Positions 8,786 to 16,697 of a stretch of DNA of 64,000 nt are shown one piece after another. The notes beneath the pieces were generated by a model. That model was not told where the DNA came from. It worked only from the letters and a program-made list of their open reading frames with translations, and did not search any database. The stretch is from Streptomyces cellostaticus (lineage in GTDB: Bacteria > Actinomycetota > Actinomycetes > Streptomycetales > Streptomycetaceae), in contig NZ_JALLIN010000037.1 of the NCBI RefSeq assembly GCF_023630175.1, positions 1 to 64,000 of the forward strand, given 5' to 3'. Both the position numbers and the translations under genes were made by a program. Within the stretch, counting starts at the first letter, position 1; each line of letters begins with the position of its first letter.

Positions 8786-10228
8786 TCAGTAGGCCCCCGC
8801 TCCGCGCACCACGGCGGACCCGGTGCGCAGCAGGATGGTCAGGTCGAGGCCCATCGACCAGTTGTCCACGTATCCGAGGTCGAGCCGGACCGCCTCGTCC
8901 CAGGGCAGGTCGGAGCGGCCGCTCACCTGCCACAGCCCGGTGAGGCCGGGCTTCACGAGGAGCCGGCGCTTGATGTCCGGCGTGTACGCCTCGACCTCCT
9001 CGGGCAGCGAGGGGCGGGGCCCGACGAGCGACATGTGACCCCGCACCACGTTGATGAGCTGCGGGACCTCGTCGAGCGAGGTCCGGCGCAGCAGCGAGCC
9101 GACCCGGGTGATCCGCGGGTCCTCCTTCACCTTGAACAGCAGGCCGTCGCTGTTCTGGTTGAGGTGCTCCAGTTCCGCCCGCAGGGCTTCGGAGTCCTCC
9201 CGCATCGTGCGGAACTTCAGCATGGTGAAGTGGTTTCCGTAACGGCCCACGCGGCGCTGCCGGAACAGCGCGGGACCGGTGCTGTCCAGCCGGACGACGA
9301 GCGCGATCACCAGCATGGGCAGCACGAGTACCGTCAGCAGCGCCGCGGCGAGCGTCCGGTCCAGCAGTTCCTTGGGCAGCCGGGAGGCCCGGGACAGGTT
9401 CGGTGCCTGTATCCGCATCAGCGGGACCCCGTTGGTGGGCCTCACCACCAGCCGGGAGGCGGACACGTCCGTCAGCACGGGTGCCAGCAGGAAGTCGACG
9501 CCCTGCACGGCCGCCGCCCAGGACATCCGGCGCAGGACGGAGGCGTCGAACTCGGGCGCCGGCAGCGCCACGACGGTGCCGATGCCCATGGCCCGGACGA
9601 CGTCGTGCAGGTCGCCGGTCCCGCCGAGGACGGGGAGCCCCAGCTCGCGGACCGCGACCGCGTTCTCCGGGTCGCTCAGGCAGACGCCGGCGACCTGCAA
9701 CTCCTGTGCGCCGCCGGACCTGCGCAGCACGGCGACCAGTTCGACGATCCCGTGCGACGGCCCGACCAGGAGCGCCGTGCTGCGGTCCCGGCCCCGTGCC
9801 CAGCGCCGGTACAGCCGGCGGCGGAGCGCGTACCGGACCGCCAGGGCGATCGCGGCCGCCGGCACCGCGGCCGCGATCATGTCGTGCAGCAGTCTCAGGT
9901 CGCGCGCGAACAGCCAGTAGGCGCACGCGGCCAGCGCCGGCAGGGCGACGGCCCCGCGCAGCACCCGCAGGTACTCCTCGGTTCCCAGGCCCAGGGCGCC
10001 CCGGTCGTAGGAGCGATGGGCCGCCATCGCCACGATCCACATCGGTGGCAGCACCAGGGCCACCGTCCAGCGGCCGTAGGCCCCGTGGATCACTAAGGCC
10101 GCGGCCACGGCCGCCAGGCCGTCCGCGACGAACAGGATCGTGCGGTACTTCCGTTCCCAAGGTCTTCGACGCGCTTCTGGACTCCTGTGCTCCAGAACCA
10201 CCTGCTCATGCGTGACCTCAATGGCCAT
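8786..10228 (-). CDS. Polyprenyl-phosphate sugar-1-phosphate transferase (exopolysaccharide initiating enzyme)
   Basis: A 480-residue membrane enzyme that starts a surface glycan by moving a sugar phosphate from a nucleotide sugar to undecaprenyl phosphate. The N-terminal half carries about four hydrophobic helices and a CoA-binding-like loop domain. A further helix pair at about residues 290-310 precedes the catalytic bacterial sugar transferase domain, which has KFRTM, DEVPQLINVVRGHMSLVGPRP-type and KPGLTGLWQVSGR motifs. The ATG chosen has a purine-rich GGTGGGGGG stretch before it; frame extends further upstream without a ribosome site. It is the first gene of the six-gene minus-strand operon and sets the theme of the locus. 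Confidence 0.92.
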   Translation of the reverse strand: MAIEVTHEQVVLEHRSPEARRRPWERKYRTILFVADGLAAVAAALVIHGAYGRWTVALVLPPMWIVAMAAHRSYDRGALGLGTEEYLRVLRGAVALPALAACAYWLFARDLRLLHDMIAAAVPAAAIALAVRYALRRRLYRRWARGRDRSTALLVGPSHGIVELVAVLRRSGGAQELQVAGVCLSDPENAVAVRELGLPVLGGTGDLHDVVRAMGIGTVVALPAPEFDASVLRRMSWAAAVQGVDFLLAPVLTDVSASRLVVRPTNGVPLMRIQAPNLSRASRLPKELLDRTLAAALLTVLVLPMLVIALVVRLDSTGPALFRQRRVGRYGNHFTMLKFRTMREDSEALRAELEHLNQNSDGLLFKVKEDPRITRVGSLLRRTSLDEVPQLINVVRGHMSLVGPRPSLPEEVEAYTPDIKRRLLVKPGLTGLWQVSGRSDLPWDEAVRLDLGYVDNWSMGLDLTILLRTGSAVVRGAGAY

Positions 10229-10570
10229 GCGCCCCCCACCACATGCGCGGCTACCCCTGACCGAGCGATGCGGACGTACGGTCGCAAGTCCGCGGCCAGG
10301 GCCGGAACAGCGCCGGTGCGTCTCCTCAACACAACGGCGCCGGAAAACCAGGGTGCGGTCAGCGGTTCCCCAACCGTCTTGCACACCCTGCATGTTGGCT
10401 GTTGCCTGTGCCGTACCCGGTTCACGACTCCGCGACTTGACTGAGCGTCAGGTGCGGATGTCCCTCCCAAACCGGCCCGGCGGACCTCAATCTAGACCAC
10501 TGGACGCAGTCGCGGGAACAGTTGGACGAAACACACAGCGCCATGAGGAAACCGACGGCATACTGCCCGG
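10229..10570. promoter_or_regulatory. Divergent intergenic region of the glycan locus
   Basis: This 342-bp stretch separates the minus-strand glycan operon from the plus-strand glycosyltransferase/MFS operon and holds no convincing gene. It is less GC-rich than its flanks in places (for example around 10485-10500, where TCTAGATT reads on the minus strand). It must contain the promoters of both operons. I could not identify a -35/-10 pair with confidence. Confidence 0.5.
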
Positions 10571-11434
10571 GTGACGAGCATCGTGATCCCGGCCCACAAC
10601 GAGGCGCGCGTCCTCGGCCGGCTCCTCGATTCGCTGCTGGCGGACTCCTGCGGGGACGAGACCGACATCGTGGTCGTGTGCAACGGCTGCACGGACGACA
10701 CCGCGCGGATCGCGGCCCAACGCGGCCCGCGCGTAAGGGTGGTGGAGATTCCCGTCCCCTCCAAGCACGCGGCCCTGCGGGCCGGCGACGACCACGCGCG
10801 CGGCTTCCCGAGGGTCTACGTGGACGCCGACGTCGTGATCACGGGCGCCGACGTACGGGCGCTGACCGGGCCGCTCGGCGAGGACGCCTCCGGCGTCCTC
10901 GCCACCGCCCCCGAGCGGCAGCTCCCACTCGCCGGCTGCGCCTGGCCGGTGCGGGCCTACTACCGCGTGTGGCAGCGGCTCCCGGCCGTGCGCGAGGGGC
11001 TGTTCGGCCGGGGCGTCATCGCGGTCTCCAAGGCCGGGTACACCCGGATCGCGGCGCTGCCGCCGCTGATGGCGGACGACCTGGCCGCCTCCCTGGCCTT
11101 CGCCCCCGAGGAGCGACTCGTGGTCGGTGCGGCCCGGGTGGTGGTCCACCCGCCGCGCACCTGGCCGGACCTGCTCAGGCGACGGATCCGGGCCGCGGTG
11201 TCCACCGCCCAGGTCGAACGGCACCAGGTCGAACGGCAGCAGGACCCGCAGGAGGCGTCGGCACGCACCAGCAGGGCGGACCTGATGGCCGTGGTCCGCG
11301 AGGAACCCGGACTCCTCGCGGGTGCCGTGGTCTTCGTCGCCACGGCGGTGGTCGCCCGGTGGCGGGCCCGAAAGGCCATCGGCGCGGGGGACTTCGGCAC
11401 CTGGCTGCGGGACGAGAGCAGCCGGCAGAACTGA
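10571..11434 (+). CDS. Family 2 glycosyltransferase
   Basis: A 287-residue GT-A fold glycosyltransferase beginning MTSIVIPAHNEARVLGRLLD from a GTG. It carries the nucleotide-binding VVCNGCTDDTAR segment and a DAD metal-binding motif (VYVDADVVITG). A hydrophobic helix near the C-terminus (about residues 245-262) suggests membrane association. No strong ribosome site precedes the GTG, so the gene may sit close behind its promoter. It leads a three-gene operon with an MFS transporter 26 bp downstream and a beta-propeller protein. Divergent placement from the lipid-carrier sugar transferase suggests it adds a sugar to the same glycan; donor and acceptor are unknown. Confidence 0.85.
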   Translation: MTSIVIPAHNEARVLGRLLDSLLADSCGDETDIVVVCNGCTDDTARIAAQRGPRVRVVEIPVPSKHAALRAGDDHARGFPRVYVDADVVITGADVRALTGPLGEDASGVLATAPERQLPLAGCAWPVRAYYRVWQRLPAVREGLFGRGVIAVSKAGYTRIAALPPLMADDLAASLAFAPEERLVVGAARVVVHPPRTWPDLLRRRIRAAVSTAQVERHQVERQQDPQEASARTSRADLMAVVREEPGLLAGAVVFVATAVVARWRARKAIGAGDFGTWLRDESSRQN

Positions 11435-11460
11435 TCGCACCGCACCGGGAGTCCCCGATC

Positions 11461-12732
11461 ATGTACCTCACCGACCGCTCCGCACCCGCCGGAGCGGACA
11501 CCGCGCGGGGCCGAGGACGCGGCCCCGGCCGCGCGGTCGCCCCGGTCGTGCTCGTGCTCGGCACGGTCAGCCTCATCACCGACGTCTCCTCGGAGATGGT
11601 CACCGCCGTCCTGCCGCTCTACCTGGTGAGCCGACTCGGCTTCAGCCCGCTGGGGTTCGGCGCCCTCGACGGCGTCTACAACGGCGTCAGCGCCCTGGTC
11701 CAGCTCACCGGCGGCCACCTCGCCGACCGGGTGCGCAACCACAAGCTGATGGCGGGGCTCGGCTACGGCCTGTCCGCGCTCTGCAAGCCGCTGCTGCTGC
11801 TCGCCGGCAGCCTCGGCACCCTGGGCACGGTCCTCGCCCTGGAACGCACCGGCAAGGGCCTGCGCACCGCCCCGCGCGACGCGATGATCTCCCTGTCCAC
11901 CCCGGCCGCGAACCAGGGCCGTGCCTTCGGCGTGCACCGGGCGATGGACACCACCGGCGCGATGCTCGGCCCGCTCGCGGCCTTCCTGATCCTGCGCGCG
12001 GCGGCCGACGGCTACGACGCCGTGTTCGGGGTGAGCGCGTGCGTCGCCGTGCTCGGCGTGCTCGTGCTGGTGCTGTTCGTACCCGGCGGGCGGCGGGCGG
12101 CGCCGGCGGACGCACCGGGCGGGACGGACGGCAGGCCGCCGGTGCGGGTGCGGGAGGCACTGGCCCTGCTGCGCCTGCCGCGCCTGCGGGCGCTCGCCGG
12201 CTGCGCCGCGCTGCTCGGCCTGACCACCGTCAGCGACGCCTTCGTCTATCTGCTCCTGCAACGCCGCGCGGGCATCGCCGAGCAGTGGTTCACGCTGCTG
12301 CCCCTGGGCACCGCCGCGGTGTTCCTGCTGCTCGCCGTGCCCGCCGGAGCGCTGGCCGACCGGATCGGGCGGCGCACCGTCTTCCTCGCCGGGCACCTGG
12401 GCCTGCTCATCGCCTACGCCCTGCTGCTGTGGGCGCCGGCCACGCCGGTCCTGGCCCCCGCCGTGCTGGCCCTGCACGGCACGTTCTACGCGGCCACCGA
12501 CGGCGTGCTCCCGGCCGCCCTGGCCGGCGTCGTGCCCGAGGAACTGCGCGCCAGCGGCCTCGCCATCGTCGGCACCAGTCAGGCACTGGCAAGGTTCTGC
12601 TGCTCGCTGGCCTTCGGCGCCGCCTGGACGGTGTGGGGGGACGGCCCGGCCCTGGCCGGATCGGCGGTCGGCCTGCTGGTGTGCGCGGCCGTCGCGGGCC
12701 TGGTGCTGCGGCCGGCCGGCGGGACCCGATGA
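11461..12732 (+). CDS. MFS transporter
   Basis: A 423-residue major facilitator with about 12 hydrophobic segments. The family signature between helices 2 and 3 is visible as GGHLADRVRNHK, and its repeat in the second half as GALADRIGRR. The motif RTGKGLRTAPRDAMIS is typical of the subgroup often annotated as RhtA/tetracycline-like efflux proteins next to glycan genes. The ATG at 11461 lies 26 bp after the glycosyltransferase. Its stop overlaps the start of the next gene (ATGA), so all three genes form one operon. Substrate is unknown; export of a sugar, lipid or small product of the locus is only an inference. Confidence 0.88.
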   Translation: MYLTDRSAPAGADTARGRGRGPGRAVAPVVLVLGTVSLITDVSSEMVTAVLPLYLVSRLGFSPLGFGALDGVYNGVSALVQLTGGHLADRVRNHKLMAGLGYGLSALCKPLLLLAGSLGTLGTVLALERTGKGLRTAPRDAMISLSTPAANQGRAFGVHRAMDTTGAMLGPLAAFLILRAAADGYDAVFGVSACVAVLGVLVLVLFVPGGRRAAPADAPGGTDGRPPVRVREALALLRLPRLRALAGCAALLGLTTVSDAFVYLLLQRRAGIAEQWFTLLPLGTAAVFLLLAVPAGALADRIGRRTVFLAGHLGLLIAYALLLWAPATPVLAPAVLALHGTFYAATDGVLPAALAGVVPEELRASGLAIVGTSQALARFCCSLAFGAAWTVWGDGPALAGSAVGLLVCAAVAGLVLRPAGGTR

Positions 12733-13778
12733 CCATCTCAGCCCCAAGGATCCGGATGACAACGCTCCACCGCCGTCTGCTCGTACTCGCCGTGGCGGTC
12801 CTGCTGCTCGGGGGCCTGGGCACCGGTGTGGTCCTGCACGCCGCCGCCCGCGCCGACCACGCCGACCGGCCGCGGGCCGGCGGCCCCGCCGTCGGCGTAG
12901 GGCGGCTGACGCTCGCCCAGAAGAACCGCCTGACCTTCGTCAACGCGGCCGCCGGACCCCACCGCGCCGCGGTCGCCTCGGTGCCGTCGGCCGACCCCGG
13001 TGGCCGTCGGATCGCCTCGGACCTGAAGTGCGCGCGCTTCTACGCGGCGGCCGGCACCGGCGTCTGCCTCCAGTCCGACCCGGGCGTGCTCAAGCAGAGC
13101 AACCGCGCCCTGCTCGTGGACGCGGACCTCCGCACCCGGCGCGAGTTCCCGCTCGCGGGCACACCGAGCCGGGCCCGGGTCTCACCCAGCGGCCGGTTCG
13201 CCGCCTGGACCGTCTTCGTGTCCGGCGAGTCCTACTCCTCCGCCTTCTTCTCCACCCGGACCTCCGTCCTGGACACCCGCACCATGCGGCTGATCCCCAG
13301 CCTGGAGAAGTTCTCGGTGGTCAAGGACGGCAAGCCGTACCACGCCTCGGACATCAACTTCTGGGGCGTCACCTTCGCCGCCGACGACGACACCTTCTAC
13401 GCCACCCTCAACACCGCCGGCAAGACGTACCTGGTGCGCGGCTCGCTCTCCCGGCGCTCGGTCACCGCCCTGGCCGAGAACGTGGAGTGCCCCTCGCTCT
13501 CCCCCGACGGCACCCGGGTCGCCTTCAAGAAGCGGGTCCTGTCCGGCGCCACGCTGTGGCACGAGTACGTCCTCGACCTGCGCACCCTGCGCCGGACGCC
13601 ACTGGCCGAGCGGCACAGCGTCGACGACCAGGCCACCTGGCTGGACGACCGCACCCTCGCCTACGCCCTGCCCGCCGAGGGCGAGGTGGGCGGCAGCGAC
13701 CTGTGGACCGTGCCCGCCGACGGCTCGGGAACTCCCCACCTGCTGATCGCGGGGGCCTCCTCACCGGCGCCGCTGTAG
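12729..13778 (+). CDS. Membrane-anchored TolB/PD40-like beta-propeller protein
   Basis: A 349-residue protein whose ATG overlaps the preceding stop by 4 bp. An N-terminal signal anchor (about residues 18-38, LLVLAVAVLLLGG) places the rest outside the membrane. The external part contains repeated strands with the TolB/PD40 style ARVSPSGRFAAWTVF and PSLSPDGTRVAFKK, which form beta-propeller blades. No catalytic motif is visible, so a binding or scaffolding role at the cell surface is likely. It is co-transcribed with the glycosyltransferase and MFS genes, suggesting that it serves the same surface glycan. Confidence 0.8.
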   Translation: MTISAPRIRMTTLHRRLLVLAVAVLLLGGLGTGVVLHAAARADHADRPRAGGPAVGVGRLTLAQKNRLTFVNAAAGPHRAAVASVPSADPGGRRIASDLKCARFYAAAGTGVCLQSDPGVLKQSNRALLVDADLRTRREFPLAGTPSRARVSPSGRFAAWTVFVSGESYSSAFFSTRTSVLDTRTMRLIPSLEKFSVVKDGKPYHASDINFWGVTFAADDDTFYATLNTAGKTYLVRGSLSRRSVTALAENVECPSLSPDGTRVAFKKRVLSGATLWHEYVLDLRTLRRTPLAERHSVDDQATWLDDRTLAYALPAEGEVGGSDLWTVPADGSGTPHLLIAGASSPAPL

Positions 13779-13802
13779 CGGCAGGCGTGCGCCGCGCCGG
13801 GT

Positions 13803-13821
13803 GCCGGGGGGCGGCCCCGGC
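13803..13821 (+). terminator. Candidate hairpin terminator after the glycosyltransferase/MFS/propeller operon
   Basis: A 7-bp perfect stem GCCGGGG/CCCCGGC closes a 5-nt loop 25 bp after the stop of the propeller gene. There is no T-run, which is common for streptomycete terminators. Confidence 0.45.
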
Positions 13822-13860
13822 CCGGTTCGCCCCCGGGCGCACCGAAGCGTGGGCCCGTCC

Positions 13861-14090
13861 ACGGCGACGCGCTGACGGCTCAGCCACGAGGCCTGCGGCG
13901 GGATCGGCACGGTCATCGGCAGCATGACGGTCTGGCGCGAACACCGCCCTCGGTCGGCTCCGCGCCGGCCATCGCACCATCGCGCGGCGGATCCGCACAT
14001 CGCTCGTCGGCCCCGCCGACGAGCCCGACGGCATCCCCGCCACTCGCCAGGCCGCACCCCTCGTCGGCTGCTGCTGCGTCGGCGAGGCAC
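13861..14090 (+). pseudogene. Relic of a second trypsin-nSTAND-WD40 gene
   Basis: This stretch matches, base by base, positions of about 18171-18400 inside the intact nSTAND gene, corresponding to residues of about 493-562 of that protein. By eye roughly nine bases in ten agree, including long identical runs (for example GATCGGCACGGTCATCGGC in both). An extra A near 13938 and other changes break the reading frame, and neither end continues into recognisable homology. It is therefore a fragment of a paralogue, or of a once-duplicated copy, left on the same strand about 4 kb upstream of the intact gene. Confidence 0.85.
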
Positions 14091-14415
14091 ACCGTAGGGC
14101 GTCGGCCGTGTCGACCACGTCATCAGCCAGTACGTCCTGACCCGCGACGCCGTGCTTCCCGGGCCGGCCGACCAGCGGCTGCGGGTGACCCGACCGGCCC
14201 CGGTACGGGCGGGGGAGGCGGAGGCCGAGGGCCCACCGGGGGGAACCCGGCCTCGCCCGGCCGCGATGTCCGGGGCATACGGACCCCCGTCGTGCATGGT
14301 GGTCGTCCGCGCCACGGATGCGCCCGGGGGTCACGGGCCCGCACGGGCGGAGCCCGGCGTGCCGGGCGCGCCATGTCGGGCCGGTCTCTCGGCAGACGAG
14401 ACGAAGGGGAGCGAC
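14091..14415. other. Non-coding or decayed stretch before the MFS gene
   Basis: No complete gene is seen in these 325 bp. A short open stretch after the nSTAND relic on the plus strand reads VDHVISQYVLTRDA, which could be another decayed protein fragment; I do not recognise it. The 3' end carries the ribosome site GAAGGGGAG of the following MFS gene. Confidence 0.4.
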
Positions 14416-15834
14416 ATGGCCCACGGCGGCCCACACATCCGAGCATCCGCCGAGGACGTCGGCGGCCGGGGACAGCCACGGCTGGGGCTGACGCTCACCG
14501 CAGCCTCCCTGTGCATCTTCGTCGTGCAGCTCGACTTCCTCGCGCTCAACCTGGCGTTGCCGCGGATGGCGTCCGAGCTGGGCACCACCACCACCGACCT
14601 GCAGTGGGTGCTCAGCGGCTACATGCTCGCACTGGCCGCTTTCCTCATCCCGGGCGGACGCCTCGGCGACATCTTCGGACGCCGGAAGGTCCTGATGACC
14701 GGTCTGGTGATCTTCGGGCTCTGCTCGCTGGGGGCCGGGCTGTCGTCGTCGGCGACCGTGGTCATCCTGCTACGGATCCTCCAGGGTGTCGGCGCCGGGA
14801 TCCTCTTCCCCCTGGCGGTCGCGGTCGTCACCGACGCCTACCCGCGCGAGCGGACGATGCGCGCCATCGGCAACGCGTACGGTATCGGTGCCCTGGCACT
14901 GGCCTTCGGGCCGCTGGTGGGCGGCGGACTGACGGAGCTGGTCGGATGGCGGTGGGTGCTCCTGCTGAACGTACCGACCGTCATGGTGACGCTCCTGGTG
15001 GTACGGGCGGGGGTGCGGGAGTCCCGGGACACCACTGCGCCCCGGAACATCGACCTGCCCGGCCTGGTCACGGTCGTCGTGGGCATCACCGGCGTCACGT
15101 TCGCGGTCGACCGGGCGGACGTCTGGCCCGCCGAGGCCACGGTCGGCGTCGCTGTGGCCGGGCTGCTGGTGCTCGCTGCCTTCGTGCTGCGCGAGCACCG
15201 CGCGCGGTGGCCGCTGATGGCCCTGGACCTCTTCTGGAACAAGCCGTTCGTCATCGTCACGGTGATGGCGACCGTGGCCAACATCGGCTTCGCGGTCACG
15301 ATGTACGGCGTCACCCTCTCGCTGCAGCAGGTCGAGGGCCACTCACCCCTCGCGTCCGGGCTGATCTTCCTCGGCTCCTCCGTCACCGCCGGATTCGCGG
15401 GCCCGGCCTCGGGGTGGCTCGGGGAACGATTCGACATCCCGCGGACGATCGCGCTGGCCATCGGGGTGGGCGCGGCCGGACTGCTCCTCGTCTCGCTGAC
15501 CGACGCCCCCGGCGGCTATGTGCTCGGCCTCGCCCTGGTGGGCCTCGGGTACGGCACCGGCTGGGCGATGGCGAGCGTCGGCACCCAGACGGTCGTTCCC
15601 GCGGAGCGGGCCGGACAGGCGTCGGGGGTCACCCTGGCCATCGTCATCGGCGTGGCCGGCATGTGTGTGGCGGCGGCGGCCATGGTGATGGAGGTGTGGG
15701 CCGCATCGGCGGGGCTGCGAGCCTCGATCGACGGCGTACTGCGCTGGACCGCGATCGGCAGCGCGGTGGCGGCGGCCGCTCTCGGTACGCTCGCCGCCCT
15801 GCTCATGCCCCGCACCACGGCAGCCTCCCCGTGA
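14416..15834 (+). CDS. DHA2-type MFS efflux transporter
   Basis: A 472-residue transporter with 12-14 hydrophobic helices. The DHA2 drug:proton antiporter signature near helix 1 is present as QLDFLALNLALPRMASELG, and the loop motif appears as GGRLGDIFGRRKVLM. A further typical block is RILQGVGAGILFPLAVAVV. The ATG is well placed behind GAAGGGGAG. The gene stands alone between the nSTAND relic and the intact conflict locus, with no regulator beside it. Multidrug or small-molecule export is expected for the family; no substrate can be assigned. Confidence 0.88.
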   Translation: MAHGGPHIRASAEDVGGRGQPRLGLTLTAASLCIFVVQLDFLALNLALPRMASELGTTTTDLQWVLSGYMLALAAFLIPGGRLGDIFGRRKVLMTGLVIFGLCSLGAGLSSSATVVILLRILQGVGAGILFPLAVAVVTDAYPRERTMRAIGNAYGIGALALAFGPLVGGGLTELVGWRWVLLLNVPTVMVTLLVVRAGVRESRDTTAPRNIDLPGLVTVVVGITGVTFAVDRADVWPAEATVGVAVAGLLVLAAFVLREHRARWPLMALDLFWNKPFVIVTVMATVANIGFAVTMYGVTLSLQQVEGHSPLASGLIFLGSSVTAGFAGPASGWLGERFDIPRTIALAIGVGAAGLLLVSLTDAPGGYVLGLALVGLGYGTGWAMASVGTQTVVPAERAGQASGVTLAIVIGVAGMCVAAAAMVMEVWAASAGLRASIDGVLRWTAIGSAVAAAALGTLAALLMPRTTAASP

Positions 15835-15880
15835 CCGCCCCGCTGTCCGCCCCGGTCACGCCGGGACCGCGGCGGAGAGC

Positions 15881-15966
15881 GGGGCAGGCGGGCACCGGAA
15901 GACGGGCGGGTACCGGCAGGGGCAGGCGGGCACCGGAAGACGGGCGGGTACCGGCAGGGGCAGGCG
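15881..15966. repeat. 38-bp tandem repeat, two copies plus a partial third
   Basis: A 38-bp unit beginning GGGGCAGGCGGGCACCGGAA occupies 15881-15918 and repeats without a mismatch at 15919-15956. The first ten bases recur at 15957-15966. It lies between the MFS stop and the ISL3 relic and codes for nothing obvious. Confidence 0.9.
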
Positions 15967-16084
15967 AGCGGACCCGGCGGACGCCCAGCGCCGGCACCGC
16001 CCCGAAGCCGCACAGGCCCGCCACGCACCACCCGCTGTTCACGGACGGCTCCCCGCCGGTCGGCATGGCAGGACGATTCCCCTG

Positions 16085-16315
16085 TGACTACGGTGTTTTC
16101 CAGCCGTCCGTGCTGGTGATCGAGGATGTACCGGATCTCGGTGGCATGGTGGTGGTCACGGCCCGCGAGCGGGACGACGCGGCGCCCTGCCCGGGGTGCG
16201 GGATGCCGGCGGCGAAGGTCCGCCGGTGCCGCGTCCGCACCGCCACGGACCTGCCGGCCGGCGGACACGCCGGCGTGGGCGCCGGAACGGGGACCGTTGT
16301 CCGGACATGCGCTCG
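16085..16315 (+). pseudogene. Decayed N-terminal fragment of an ISL3-family transposase
   Basis: The plus-strand translation reads GVFQPSVLVIEDV, then a region with CPGCGMPAAKVRR and TATDLPAGG. This parallels the better-preserved ISL3 N-terminus at 32.0 kb, which has VFSGLSPLVVEDVVDEG, CPVCGASSGRVHG and TVADVPVDG in the same order, including the CxxC zinc-binding pair. Only the first 70 or so residues remain, with changed key positions and no catalytic domain. The frame stays open into the next gene but is probably not translated. Confidence 0.7.
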
Positions 16316-16349
16316 CGATGCAGACTTGACGTCTTTGCAGGGGGAGTTG

Positions 16350-16697
16350 ATGAAGGGTATTGCGCGTCTGCCGCTTGAGGACGGCGGGGCGATCCTGGTC
16401 GAGGCGACACCGGAACCCGACGGGCCGGTGCGGGCCGGGCGGATCAGCGACGCGGTGCAGGAATTGCCGCGCTCCTTACGGGAGTTGCTCGGGCCGGTCC
16501 GCGAGACCGCCCGTACCGTGCTGCAGGAACTGCGGCAGGCCGGTCCCGAGGAGGTCGAGGTGGAGTTCGGGGTGGACCTGTCGGCGAAGGCAGGCGTCGT
16601 CATCACCGCAGGCGAGGCGGCGGTCCACCTGAAGGTCCGCGTGGTGTGGCGCGACGGCGGGTCCATACCGCAGGCCCGGGACGAGGCACCCGAATGA
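16350..16697 (+). CDS. Trypsin-co-occurring domain protein (CU044_2847-like), partner of the nSTAND protease
   Basis: A 115-residue acidic protein that matches the small family found next to trypsin/NTPase genes (trypsin-co-occurring domain, CU044_2847 family). The family pattern is visible: an N-terminal strand pair (IARLPLEDGGAILVEAT), a central amphipathic helix (LRELLGPVRETARTVLQEL) and a C-terminal block around VEVEFGVDLSAKAGVVITAG ending in VHLKVRVVW. The ATG follows CAGGGGGAG at good spacing. Its stop overlaps the next start (ATGA), so the pair is made together. Published comparative work places such proteins in NTP-dependent conflict systems; a regulator or substrate of the adjacent protease is the likely role, which is inference. 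Confidence 0.85.
   Translation: MKGIARLPLEDGGAILVEATPEPDGPVRAGRISDAVQELPRSLRELLGPVRETARTVLQELRQAGPEEVEVEFGVDLSAKAGVVITAGEAAVHLKVRVVWRDGGSIPQARDEAPE

Noticed and set aside
15881..15966. CRISPR array
   Set aside because: The copies are directly adjacent without spacers, and no cas gene is near.
16326..16355. TTGACG as -35 box of the trypsin-co-occurring gene
   Set aside because: A -10 at proper spacing would fall on the start codon and no TATA-like hexamer is there.
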